From the NCBI GenBank assembly GCA_000697335.1, contig JNEM01000063.1, positions 1 through 11,112 on the forward strand: a stretch of DNA of 11,112 bases, given 5' to 3'. The notes under the pieces are model-generated. The model searched no databases. It worked only from the letters and a program-made list of their open reading frames with translations, and had not been told where the DNA came from. This DNA comes from Conidiobolus incongruus B7586 (lineage: Eukaryota > Entomophthoromycota > Entomophthoromycetes > Entomophthorales > Conidiobolaceae). Shown one piece after another: positions 1 through 8,549 of the stretch. Position 1 is the stretch's first letter. Every line of letters starts with the position of its first letter. The translations under genes and the position numbers were made by a program.

Positions 1-1892
1 TCAAATTATTAAATTTGATAAATAATAATGAATATAATGATATTTATTAATTTATAATTACCTTTTTATTTTTTTGTCACTAAAATTATCAATATTTAAC
101 TAAGTTATAGAATTATCTATTGCAAAATATAAGTAAAAATATTTTAAACTTTTTAATTATTAATATTAAATTGATTATATTAAAACAAATTAGAATTAAA
201 TTTAATATAAATTTTTATAAAAAAATATATTTTAGATTAATATAAATAGTTTTAATAAAATTATTTGGTTATATCTTCATATCCAAATATTTATTTTATT
301 ATGAATATATATTATTATGTTTTTCTGAGGTCAAAGCTTATATAAAAATCAGTAAAGGTAAAATCTAAGTCTATGTTTATTTTATGCTTTATTTAACAAT
401 ATTAATTCATATCTTAAAAACCAGATATTATCTATCTATTACTGGATTTTCTAAATAAAAGTGAAATCAAGTAATGACAAATAACTTAGTAATTATAAGA
501 TAAATTGAAATTGTTCGATTAGATGATAATAGTATAAGTGGTTGGTAATAATATTAACATATATATGTAACTTATCAAAAAAGGAAATATCTTAAGATCT
601 TATTATATATTTTATCATATTTTTTATTAAGAACAATTTTTGTTTGAAAATTTATTAAAGATATATGACTGAATTATATCTTGCGAATTTGGATAAAATA
701 AAATATGTAAATTATTTTATTAAAAATACTGATAAAATGTTGTTTTAATAAAATATTTGGAATCCCAAAAATAATTTATTAAGGCTAAATCAATTATATT
801 ATATATCACCGATTTTCACTATTGTTTAATTAACTTATTCTCATTATTACACATATTTAGATTGCGATAAATCCTATCTGACCTGATCATTAATAAATCA
901 CTATTCTTTCGCATCTTATTTCAATATTATTTATTATTCATTATTTATATCAGTTTTTATTTAAAATTGGTCTAAAAAGATAATCAATGATTTCTGATTT
1001 TGGCTTTGTGTTACCATGATTCTAGTAAATTTTATCATAATTCAATTTTAATAAACATTTGGATTTAATTGAAACAATTTATAAAAAAATTTATATTATT
1101 AAATATGAAGTAATATATTGTTGAGAAATAATGAATTTTTAATAATATATTATTAGTAATAGAATCATATTATTTTCAATATTTTGCTAATTAATTCAAT
1201 CAAATATTAGCTATTAATACCTGTGGCCAATAATTTGATTTTATATTCCAAATTATTTATTAAAATTAAGCTAATTTCAATTATCTTGGATGGTAACATA
1301 TATAAATATATAATTTCATTAGTATCAACTTATTAATTTTCAATTTGAGCCTATTATTCTGTTTAATTCTAATAAATTATATAATAATATTATATATTAG
1401 TTTATTTTATTGAATATTAAATAAAATTATAGCAAATAATAATTTAAAAGTATTATATAATCTTATATCTTAATAAACTCCTTATTTAAAGAAAATAAAT
1501 GATTAAATTTTAATAATATATTTTTTTATTCTTATATTAATATTATTCTTCATATATTTTTAAAAATAATATTTTAATCTGTTTAAAAATCAAATATCAT
1601 TTTAAAAGATATATTAGTAAGAGATAAATATCAAATTATGAAACTAATATATTTGTATTAGTTTTTAAGGATTACAGAGTAATACTTAATAACTTAATAA
1701 TTAAACTATATCTAATTCTTGAATAATTATCTTTTAAATTAGCTGGAAAATATATGGAAGAAAATTGATACTTTAAAGATAAATTCAAAATATCAAAAAA
1801 TTATATATAAATTCAAATAAATTATAATATATATAGTAATATATATTATATTAAGTGATTTTATTATTAAGGGCAAATAATATATATTGTAT
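1..1892. other. AT-rich stretch without a gene (left end)
   Basis: About 1.9 kb of extremely AT-rich sequence with almost no CpG and no open frame of useful length on either strand. I saw no coding remnant, tRNA or recognisable transposon. The only structure noted is a 12-bp hairpin at 1823-1850. In two 60-base samples counted by hand, TpA and ApT were about equally frequent, so the sequence does not clearly show the signature of repeat-induced point mutation. Confidence 0.8.
1823..1850. repeat. 12-bp A/T inverted repeat with AGTA loop
   Basis: TATAATATATAT (1823-1834) is followed by AGTA and its exact reverse complement (1839-1850). It lies about 45 bases before GC island 1. The arms are only A and T, so chance is plausible, but a perfect 12-bp stem with a 4-base loop can extrude as a cruciform. 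Confidence 0.6.
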
Positions 1893-2290
1893 ATTGGCAT
1901 TCAACTATGAAAACCGAAAAATGCTAAACCCTTAGTATATTTTAACTGGTATTATATTGTTGTAATGCTTGTTGCTAGCAATGGATAAGTAACTCAGGCA
2001 GGTAAGCTATTGCTTTTAAGTGACAATACTAAATTGAAGGCTTTATTGGGAGGATGAAAGGATGTTGTTAACTAGTGGGAGATGCGCTGATCTTCCCTGG
2101 TTAGACTTATGACATCTATTCTTTTATAGTCTAATTGTCGGCTAAAGACAGTGTGTAGAGGCGAGATAGATCCTCCAAAGTATGAGACCTTTAGAATAGA
2201 GCGATCTGCCTTCCGGAGTAACATTCCCATAGGGAAATAGATGGCAAGGCAAAGACACTCTGTCAAGTCACCATCTAGGCAGCCATAGCA
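1893..2290 (+). ncRNA. Candidate structured non-coding RNA (GC island 1), family unknown
   Basis: A stretch of roughly 40-45% GC stands in DNA of about 15-20% GC. Its longest open frame (64 codons, minus strand, 2072-2266) resembles nothing I recognise. Complementary segments form a plausible fold. A long-range 7-bp helix pairs 2049-2055 (GGAGGAT) with 2170-2176 and encloses three hairpins: 2077-2083/2090-2097 (GGGAGAT with ATCTTCCC, one bulge), 2101-2107/2128-2134 (TTAGACT with AGTCTAA), and 2136-2139/2147-2150. A second domain pairs 2206-2210 with 2278-2282 around a TTCCC-ATA-GGGAA hairpin (2224-2236) and a 7-bp helix 2238-2244/2271-2277. The TTAGACT stem extends through G-U pairs (2098-2100 with 2135-2137), which exist only in a plus-strand transcript. 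A-box-like TAGCAATGG (1976-1984) and B-box-like GGTTAGACT (2099-2107) would suit Pol III. SRP, RNase P/MRP, U3 and spliceosomal RNAs were considered without a convincing match. Ends are approximate. Confidence 0.5.
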
Positions 2291-3502
2291 CTATTTGATA
2301 TTTCAAAGAAATTTCATTTATTTTCCAATAATTTTTGATCATAAATCTGATTTATAATTATTTTTTTGACTAATAACCATGGCTTAACACTTGTTCTTAT
2401 ATTTTATCAAATTCTTAAACATTTACTTATTACAATTTATCTCATTAATAATCATACTTTTTATTATTCATTATCAAATAATATAAGTATTATTTTTTTA
2501 TCCTATTAACTAATTTGTGTTTAAATCGAATTTAATTTATTTTTGAAAATCCATCTTTGCATTACCCTATATATTTTCTTTTATGGTTACAACTGTATTT
2601 ATTTAAATTATCAACTAAGTTCCTATATCAATAGAGATAACATGAAAATATAGCAATCACAATATGAAAACAAGTTTAACTAGATTTATGATTGTTAGGT
2701 AATAGCATTATATATTATTTTTAAGGAAAAATTAAGAAAAATTAAAACTGAAAATTATTCAAAATACAGAGTAAAAAATTTAAATTTAATTAAATAGTCG
2801 ATCTTTTGACTTTATTAGCAACTTGAATGATATTACCATTAAAATATATTAAGTCATTGACCAATTATTGTTTCGTCTAATATCAGAAATATTGGTTATA
2901 AGTTGTTGACCTAATTGTTTATTTATGGAACTTAAAACTTTCAAACTAATGTTTTTTCCATGATCTTGGTTATAAATTGAAAATCAAAGTATTTTGAAAT
3001 ATAATATAATTGCATAACTTGCTAGATAAATATTTTAAAATCGATGTTAACTTAATTTTTTATTGCAATATAAAAAAACTTCAAAAAAATCTAAATATAT
3101 ACCATGTTATTGGCATTTGTATTTAAAAATTATTCAATGCTTAATAATTTTGGAATAGATTCATAGAAAATTTAAAATACAAATATTTTGGTTTGGTATT
3201 TGTCTATATTATAACTTAAAAATATATTGTGTCATTCATTTCCAATAATGAATATATCTAATTTATTGAATTGATATCATTAATGATGTAATATTGATTT
3301 TTATTTTACATTTTATTTTATAATTTATCATCAATATTGATATGAGTTTGATTTATCTATTCATTATCTGTTTTCGTGGTAATGTATTGACAGTACGAAT
3401 AATATTCAAATACCGTCTTTTTTCTATGAAGCTATGATTTGTTTTATTAATATAATAATTTCTATCATACTCAACTTATTTTGAATTATTAACAAGATCA
3501 CA

Positions 3503-3563
3503 TTACAAAGTATGCTTTGGTCAAATTATATTCTATAAACTTTATTATCAAAGCATACTGTAA
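3503..3563. repeat. Inverted repeat with mixed-base arms
   Basis: AGTATGCTTTG (3509-3519) and CAAAGCATACT (3549-3559) are exact reverse complements 29 bases apart. Pairing continues outward through TTACAA (3503-3508) and GTAA (3560-3563) with a two-base offset. Unlike the A/T-only repeats, the arms contain G and C, so chance is less likely. It could be a miniature inverted-repeat element remnant, a hairpin RNA or a protein-binding dyad; no target-site duplication was evident. Confidence 0.6.
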
Positions 3564-4027
3564 TTTATAAACTGATACGTTATAGATTTAGAATTATATA
3601 ATTAAGTAATCACTTTTTAAAATTTCTTATAAGATTTAAAATTTTAATTTTATATATTTTTAACTGGATTCAACTGGATAAATCTATAGTATTATTCAAA
3701 GATAAGCAAATATTGTGAAGATTGATTTCTATTTATCAACTATTATTACTAATTTTTTTATCATTTGATTAATATCAAATTTTATTTTAATGATTATTTT
3801 TTATAATAATTATACTTTCTAATCAAGTAATATATTCTATTGATATTTATTTTAACTATAATCATATTGAATACTATATTATATAATTTAATTTTAATTT
3901 ATTATTTAAATCTTTACTCGGGAAAAATAATTATTAAACTACAAATATAAATTATATTTTAATAATTTTCATTCAACTATATTAATTTAATTTTTAAAAT
4001 GAAAAAAATTGTATTTAATTAAAAAAA

Positions 4028-4038
4028 TTTATTTTATT
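4028..4038 (-). terminator. Possible poly(A) signals for the pump mRNA
   Basis: On the minus strand two overlapping AATAAA hexamers occur about 65-76 bases past the TAA stop, a sensible distance for 3' end formation. The surrounding DNA is so AT-rich that AATAAA arises often by chance, so this is only a positional suggestion. Confidence 0.3.
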
Positions 4039-4103
4039 ATAATTAAAAAAGTCCTTGAATCTGAATTAAATTAAAATATTATTATTAAAAATAAAAATTA
4101 AAT

Positions 4104-7100
4104 TTATGAGAATCGAGTTCGACTCAAACTCATTGGCATTAAACTTTCGAATCTTCTGAGACCAGTGGAAGGGATCGAGGTGAAGATTTCTGTGGGGATT
4201 AGTCGGATAGCGACACCAACGGGAAGGGACAGAAAACCGATAGCTAGGCAAATGCCCCAGTCAGAGCCTTGCAGAGGGATGGTTTGGAAAACGATTTGGC
4301 CGAATTGAATGATAATCACTTGGACGATTGCGGTACAGATCCAAATCACAATGAAGTAAGCGTTTTTGTGGATGTCCTTGAATACATTGAAGTTGCCAGT
4401 GACGCTGCGCGAGTTGATCTCATTGAACAGTTGGCACCAAACGAATGTGTTAAAGACCATAGTACGGAGTTCAGGATTGTTATATCCGAGAGTATATAGT
4501 GGGGTTTGGAATTTCGATGCAGCTCCATACAAAAGGGAGAAGATGGCAATAAGTTGGAAAATTGCTTGACCGATGATCATCTTCCACATAGTTGGTGTAA
4601 TCAAACTAGCTTTTCTAGAATCGGGAGGTCGATTGAGAAGTTCGGGGTTAGGAGCGTCGGTAGCAAGAGCAAGAGCTGCAAAAGTATTCATAATCAAATT
4701 GATCCAAAGGAGTTGAATGGCACTGAGTGCTGAACCGTCTTTTGGATCGACAACAGCTGTAACGAAAGTGATGATAACTGCAGAGACATTGACAGTAAGC
4801 TGGAATTGTAAGAATTTCTTAATGGATTCATTGACCATTCTACCCCATACGATAGCTTTAACAATGGAAGCAAAGTTATCATCCATCAGAATAATAGAAG
4901 ATGCTTCCTTAGCTACTTCAGTTCCGGCGATACCCATACTAAATCCTACATCAGCAACCTTGAGAGCTGGACCATCGTTTGTACCATCACCAGTAACAGC
5001 AACAGTCTGACCCAAATGCTTCAATCTCATAACTAATTTCATCTTATCCTCAGGAGAAGATCTCGCCAAAACTCTCAATCTTGGCAAAATTTCATCCATT
5101 TCATCATCAGACAACTTTCTAAAGTCTGGACCTTCCATAACAATAGCACCTTCACGGTAGATACCACATTTGGTAGCGATAGCTTTAGCGGTTAACACAT
5201 TGTCACCAGTGACCATTCTGACGATGACACCAGCTCTGCGACATTGTTCGACAGCTTCAGTGACACCTTCACGCAAAGGATCTTCAATACCGACGATACC
5301 GATCAGTGTCCAATCCGCGCGATTCAGCAACAAGTCCTCCCAAAATTTGGCTGAATCGTCTTCATCCAAATTACCTAATTGCTCCAACTGGTCGTTCGTT
5401 AGAGTAATATCGTGCATCGCTAATCCAATAGTTCTGAGGGATTGGTTAGCGTATTCTGAAATTCTTTGCCCGAGAGCTGCTTTGGTTTGGGCGTCGATTT
5501 CTCTAGTAACGAAATTGGGCTCCTCCAAAACTTCGGGGGGATTAGATAATTTGGATTCTCGTACTTCAATTAATTTATCACATTTAGAGAGTACTATTTC
5601 GGAAGCTCCCTTAACGAACAATCTGTAGTAGGTTTGTTTATCCTGGGTGACTTTGATGATTGTTGACATAGTCTTACGTGCACTGCTGAATGGCCACACT
5701 TGGACGAGAGGGTAGTGATGACGAATTTCCGCGACTGGTACAGATCCCAAATCTTTGGTGAGGCCAAGGAGAGCGCATTCAGTTTTGGATCCTTGGAAGG
5801 ATAGAGCACCGTTCTCGTCTTTGGTTTCGAAGGCGGTGGAATTTACACTGATTCCGTCGATTAGCAAGTTTAACACGTTAGGTGGAAGAGACTTTTTGAG
5901 ATCTTCAAGAGTTAATGGAGTATGATGTGAGATCACTTCAACATCGGGGGTTCTTCGGAATTGGGTACCGGTACCGATAGTACCAACCACAACCGTCATC
6001 TTGTTCTGAGTCAAAGTACCTGTTTTATCAGAGCAAACTGTAGTAGCACCTCCCATCGTTTCACAGGCTGCCAAAACTCTTACCAAGTTGTTATCTCTCA
6101 TCATACGTACAGTTGCAAAAGCCAAAGAGATGGTTACAGCTAATGGAAGACCTTCAGGCACTGTGACGACGACAATAGTCACTACAGATACCAAAATTTT
6201 GACTAAAGCTTCAGCGATAGCGTCAGCTTCGTGCGGCTGATGATTCCAGTTTGCGAAATAAATAGCCAATCGGGTGATGAGCATGATTAATGCAACCGAG
6301 AGTCCAACTTTAGCGATTCTACCCGCTAAAATTGCCAATTTCACTTGTAGGGGTGTGTTTTCGGGCTCGGTACGCAAATTCATCAGAATTTTACCAAAGA
6401 AGCTTCGTTCTCCAACACTGGTGACCACATACTCGCCAACGCCTTCCAAGACGCTTGAACCACTGAGGATGAAGGGATCAGTGTGCTTCTGGATGGGTAC
6501 GCTCTTGTTGCTGACGATCATATCGCGAACAATTTCGATATCGTCTTCGCTGATTTGAGTATCGGTTTGATTTGTGGCTTCCTTCTTCTGGGCGAGTGCA
6601 ACATTTCTAATAATATCTTCATATGGAATCTTGGTAATCGCGTCAGTTTCTCCGGTTGCAGAACTCTCGTCACAGTGGAGATTGTGGGATGAAATTACGA
6701 CACCGTCAGCGGCAATAACATCACCAGGTTCCAAGTGAACGATATCCCCGACGACTAGATCAAAAATAGAGATCATTTGAACTTTGCCATCTCTCGTCAC
6801 CTTGATTTCTCTCTCTTCTTTCTTGGCATTGAGTTTCTGGAATTGTTTCTCTTTACGGTAGTCGTTCAAACTACTTACCATCACGACGATTGCTACAGCC
6901 ACTAGAATGGCTAGACCTTCGACAAAGTGTAGCTTTGGCACCGGTATTTCAACAATTTCGCCGTCCCTTTCAATCCTGGTGGTTCCATTAGTACCGACAT
7001 CTTCATAAATACCAACAGCTAGCGAGACCACAGCTGCCATGGAGAGTAAAATGAGGGTTTTATCCTTAATCGTCCTAAGCATCAGCTCCCATAAAGATTT

Positions 7101-7364
7101 CGTCCTAACTGGAGGCAATCTATTTGCTCCATAAACCTTCTGACGTATCGAAGGGTTTTGTTGCGTTCCGTGGGCTTCTGCGGAACTTAGGCCGAGATGT
7201 TTATCTGTTTTTAGCCCTTTTAAAATACCATCAATTCCTTGAAAACTCCCGAGCAGAGAAATATTCTTGGGGTCGATTAGAGCTTGAAGTTCTTCTGGGG
7301 AATAGTCGAAACCATGATCGTTATCCCAACCACCCTGTACCGCTCTTTCTTTACCTTGAGTCAT
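4104..7364 (-). CDS. P2B-type Ca2+-transporting ATPase (PMCA / fungal Pmc1-like)
   Basis: Predicted ATP-driven pump exporting cytosolic Ca2+ in exchange for H+; fungal Pmc1 homologues act at the vacuole. The frame is open for 1086 residues from ATG (7364-7362) to TAA (4106-4104), with no sign of introns. Approximate layout: M1 102-120, M2 146-166, actuator domain with TGET 237-240, M3 351-370, M4 386-416 with PEGLP 403-407, phosphorylation motif CSDKTGTLT 444-452 (D446), nucleotide site FVKGAS 583-588, hinge MVTGDN 717-722, TGDGTNDGPA 791-800, and M5-M10 from about 848 to 1056. Only about 30 residues follow M10, so the long calmodulin-binding tail of animal PMCAs is absent. The yeast homologue is slightly longer (about 1170 residues). 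Oddities: the usual TGES is TGET, and the M6 motif reads NLIMN instead of the usual NLIMD (N893). Codons are mixed in third-position GC, unlike the flanks. The family call is near certain; the membrane is inferred. The symbol pmc1 would fit but orthology is untested. Confidence 0.97.
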   Translation of the reverse strand: MTQGKERAVQGGWDNDHGFDYSPEELQALIDPKNISLLGSFQGIDGILKGLKTDKHLGLSSAEAHGTQQNPSIRQKVYGANRLPPVRTKSLWELMLRTIKDKTLILLSMAAVVSLAVGIYEDVGTNGTTRIERDGEIVEIPVPKLHFVEGLAILVAVAIVVMVSSLNDYRKEKQFQKLNAKKEEREIKVTRDGKVQMISIFDLVVGDIVHLEPGDVIAADGVVISSHNLHCDESSATGETDAITKIPYEDIIRNVALAQKKEATNQTDTQISEDDIEIVRDMIVSNKSVPIQKHTDPFILSGSSVLEGVGEYVVTSVGERSFFGKILMNLRTEPENTPLQVKLAILAGRIAKVGLSVALIMLITRLAIYFANWNHQPHEADAIAEALVKILVSVVTIVVVTVPEGLPLAVTISLAFATVRMMRDNNLVRVLAACETMGGATTVCSDKTGTLTQNKMTVVVGTIGTGTQFRRTPDVEVISHHTPLTLEDLKKSLPPNVLNLLIDGISVNSTAFETKDENGALSFQGSKTECALLGLTKDLGSVPVAEIRHHYPLVQVWPFSSARKTMSTIIKVTQDKQTYYRLFVKGASEIVLSKCDKLIEVRESKLSNPPEVLEEPNFVTREIDAQTKAALGQRISEYANQSLRTIGLAMHDITLTNDQLEQLGNLDEDDSAKFWEDLLLNRADWTLIGIVGIEDPLREGVTEAVEQCRRAGVIVRMVTGDNVLTAKAIATKCGIYREGAIVMEGPDFRKLSDDEMDEILPRLRVLARSSPEDKMKLVMRLKHLGQTVAVTGDGTNDGPALKVADVGFSMGIAGTEVAKEASSIILMDDNFASIVKAIVWGRMVNESIKKFLQFQLTVNVSAVIITFVTAVVDPKDGSALSAIQLLWINLIMNTFAALALATDAPNPELLNRPPDSRKASLITPTMWKMIIGQAIFQLIAIFSLLYGAASKFQTPLYTLGYNNPELRTMVFNTFVWCQLFNEINSRSVTGNFNVFKDIHKNAYFIVIWICTAIVQVIIIQFGQIVFQTIPLQGSDWGICLAIGFLSLPVGVAIRLIPTEIFTSIPSTGLRRFESLMPMSLSRTRFS

Positions 7365-7870
7365 TATTTACAGTTTTCAATGATTACCTATATCACTAAT
7401 AGGAATCAATATAAAATTAACTAGAGTAATTCCATCGCAAGCGATTACATCCATGTGTTTATAAATCCCAAAATCCAACCTTACGGTTATGCTAATGATG
7501 AAATCATATCAGTTACAATAATCAATTTCCATAACCCGTTTATTCCAATTTTGGTAATTTTTGTCATTTGTCTTTTTATCTATAATTCCTTTATCCACTA
7601 CCCACAATATTCTAAATAGAATTTTTGTAACAATTTTTAATATCTTGTAGTCAGATTCTGGGAAAAAATTGGGTGATAGGATGGTAAATATTGATGAAGT
7701 TGGATTTTTGGAGTGTTTTTCGATGGATACTTTGGGTCCGACCGACGAATTGGGATGGATTGATAGAATATAATGCATCCTTGGTAGTGTTTAATTGGTC
7801 GTTAATTAATTGGTAGTAATAGTTTGGAATTCTTTTTAATGTTTTAAATCTCCACATTGTCATATTAATA
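7365..7870 (-). promoter_or_regulatory. Probable promoter and 5' leader of the calcium pump gene
   Basis: These 500 bases directly upstream of the pump start codon have a GC content between that of the gene and that of the desert beyond 7870, as expected of a constrained promoter and leader. Two minus-strand open frames of 70-89 codons lie here, but they are low-complexity, overlap each other and match no family I know, so I do not call them genes. A near-palindrome (ATCGC-AA-GCGAT) lies at 7434-7445. I found no match to the calcineurin/Crz1 response element (GNGGCKCA type) known from yeast PMC1. The transcription start cannot be placed from sequence alone. Confidence 0.45.
7434..7445. repeat. 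Near-palindrome ATCGC-AA-GCGAT in the pump promoter
   Basis: Two 5-base arms (7434-7438 and 7441-7445) separated by AA form a perfect inverted repeat about 70-80 bases upstream of the start codon. It contains two CpG dinucleotides in a CpG-poor stretch. A dyad of this kind could be a binding site for a dimeric transcription factor, but the factor is unknown and a chance dyad of this length is possible. Confidence 0.35.
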
Positions 7871-7919
7871 TTAATTTATTATAGCTATTTTAACATATAT
7901 TCCTATGTTAAAAATGTGA

Positions 7920-7935
7920 ATATATATATATATAT
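7920..7935. repeat. (AT)8 microsatellite
   Basis: Sixteen bases of alternating A and T, just beyond the probable pump promoter. The 23-base segment 7918-7940 recurs exactly at 8532-8554. Confidence 0.85.
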
Positions 7936-7953
7936 TTATATAATATTTATATT

Positions 7954-7974
7954 AAATTCCAGAATGCTGGATTT
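7954..7974. repeat. Small hairpin around CCAG-AATG-CTGG
   Basis: AAAT-T-CCAG (7954-7962) pairs with CTGG-ATTT (7967-7974), giving about eight base pairs with one bulged T and an AATG loop. It is short and of unknown role. Confidence 0.4.
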
Positions 7975-8533
7975 CAATAACAATATGTGGTATATTTAAG
8001 AAATATTATAATAATAGTTTTGCCATATGGCCCTTAAAGATATTTTAAGTGTTTTAATGTGTTACCTAAATTGCGTCAGTTGTATTGAATTTGTGTAGGA
8101 TCTCACATTTTAAGACAATAAAAATGCTTAATTATGAAATTAATGGTCATTGCACAATATAATTGAATTGTTCTATTTTAAATAGAATTGATTTGATTGT
8201 TCATAAAATATTTCTATTAATAAAATGTGATCAACTTTGAGAGAAAATTGAATAAAGATTGAATGATATATAGACGTTAGAAAATGTGATTATAATTGAC
8301 AACCAATGGTTTCTTCTAAAGACGGTAGTATATATCTTTCATTTTTAGCTTTTCAATCAATTTAGACTATTATTGAAAATGATTGCCTTAATATTTATAA
8401 TTTCTAAATAATGGATTATCCATAATTAATTTAGTTCTCTTGTATATTATAAACACGGAGTTAGCGTCAAATTGCCATTTTTCAATCAATTTCATGAAAA
8501 ATATCATAAAATAGTCATAAATAACACAATCGA

Positions 8534-8549
8534 ATATATATATATATAT
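8534..8549. repeat. (AT)8 microsatellite, second copy
   Basis: Sixteen bases of alternating A and T with the same GAA lead and TTATA tail as the tract at 7918-7940. Sequence beyond these 23 bases is not shared. Confidence 0.85.

Larger units (their letters stand above)
2291..4103. other. AT-rich stretch between GC island 1 and the pump gene
   Basis: About 1.8 kb of AT-rich DNA with no supportable gene. The step from gene to desert is abrupt: base composition falls within a few bases of the pump stop codon. Besides an inverted repeat at 3503-3563 and possible poly(A) signals near 4030, I see nothing of note. T-runs at 2321-2324 and 2332-2336 could end a plus-strand Pol III transcript from island 1. 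Confidence 0.75.

Noticed and set aside
589-602. Overlapping palindromes ATCTTAAGAT and TAAGATCTTA
   Set aside because: Ten-base palindromes are expected in several kilobases of AT-rich DNA, and nothing else lies nearby.
1994-2010. Possible U1 snRNA on the minus strand, since the complement of 1981-2010 contains CTTACCTG and CTTATCCATTGC
   Set aside because: The two U1-like strings are only about 10 bases apart rather than some 50, the first stem-loop is missing, and no Sm site follows.
2202-2220. SRP helix 8-like TCCGGAAGG-CAG on the minus strand
   Set aside because: The tetraloop-like core is there, but the AAGCAG partner and the 5' CAGG side of the symmetric loop are absent.
2072-2266. 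Minus-strand open frame of 64 codons inside GC island 1
   Set aside because: It matches no family I know, has no supporting neighbours, and falls exactly on the hairpin-rich part of the island, where higher GC makes chance open frames likelier.
4111-4132. GAGTTCGACTC resembling a tRNA T-loop or B box
   Set aside because: It lies in the 3' coding end of the pump gene and no acceptor, D or anticodon arms can be formed around it.
4269-6692. Plus-strand open frames of 60-152 codons opposite the pump gene
   Set aside because: They are antisense shadows of the strongly conserved pump reading frame and show no protein features of their own.
7509-7863. Two overlapping minus-strand open frames (89 and 70 codons) upstream of the pump
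   Set aside because: They overlap in different frames, are rich in Ile, Asn, Lys and Ser as expected of translated AT-rich DNA, and lie where the promoter should be.
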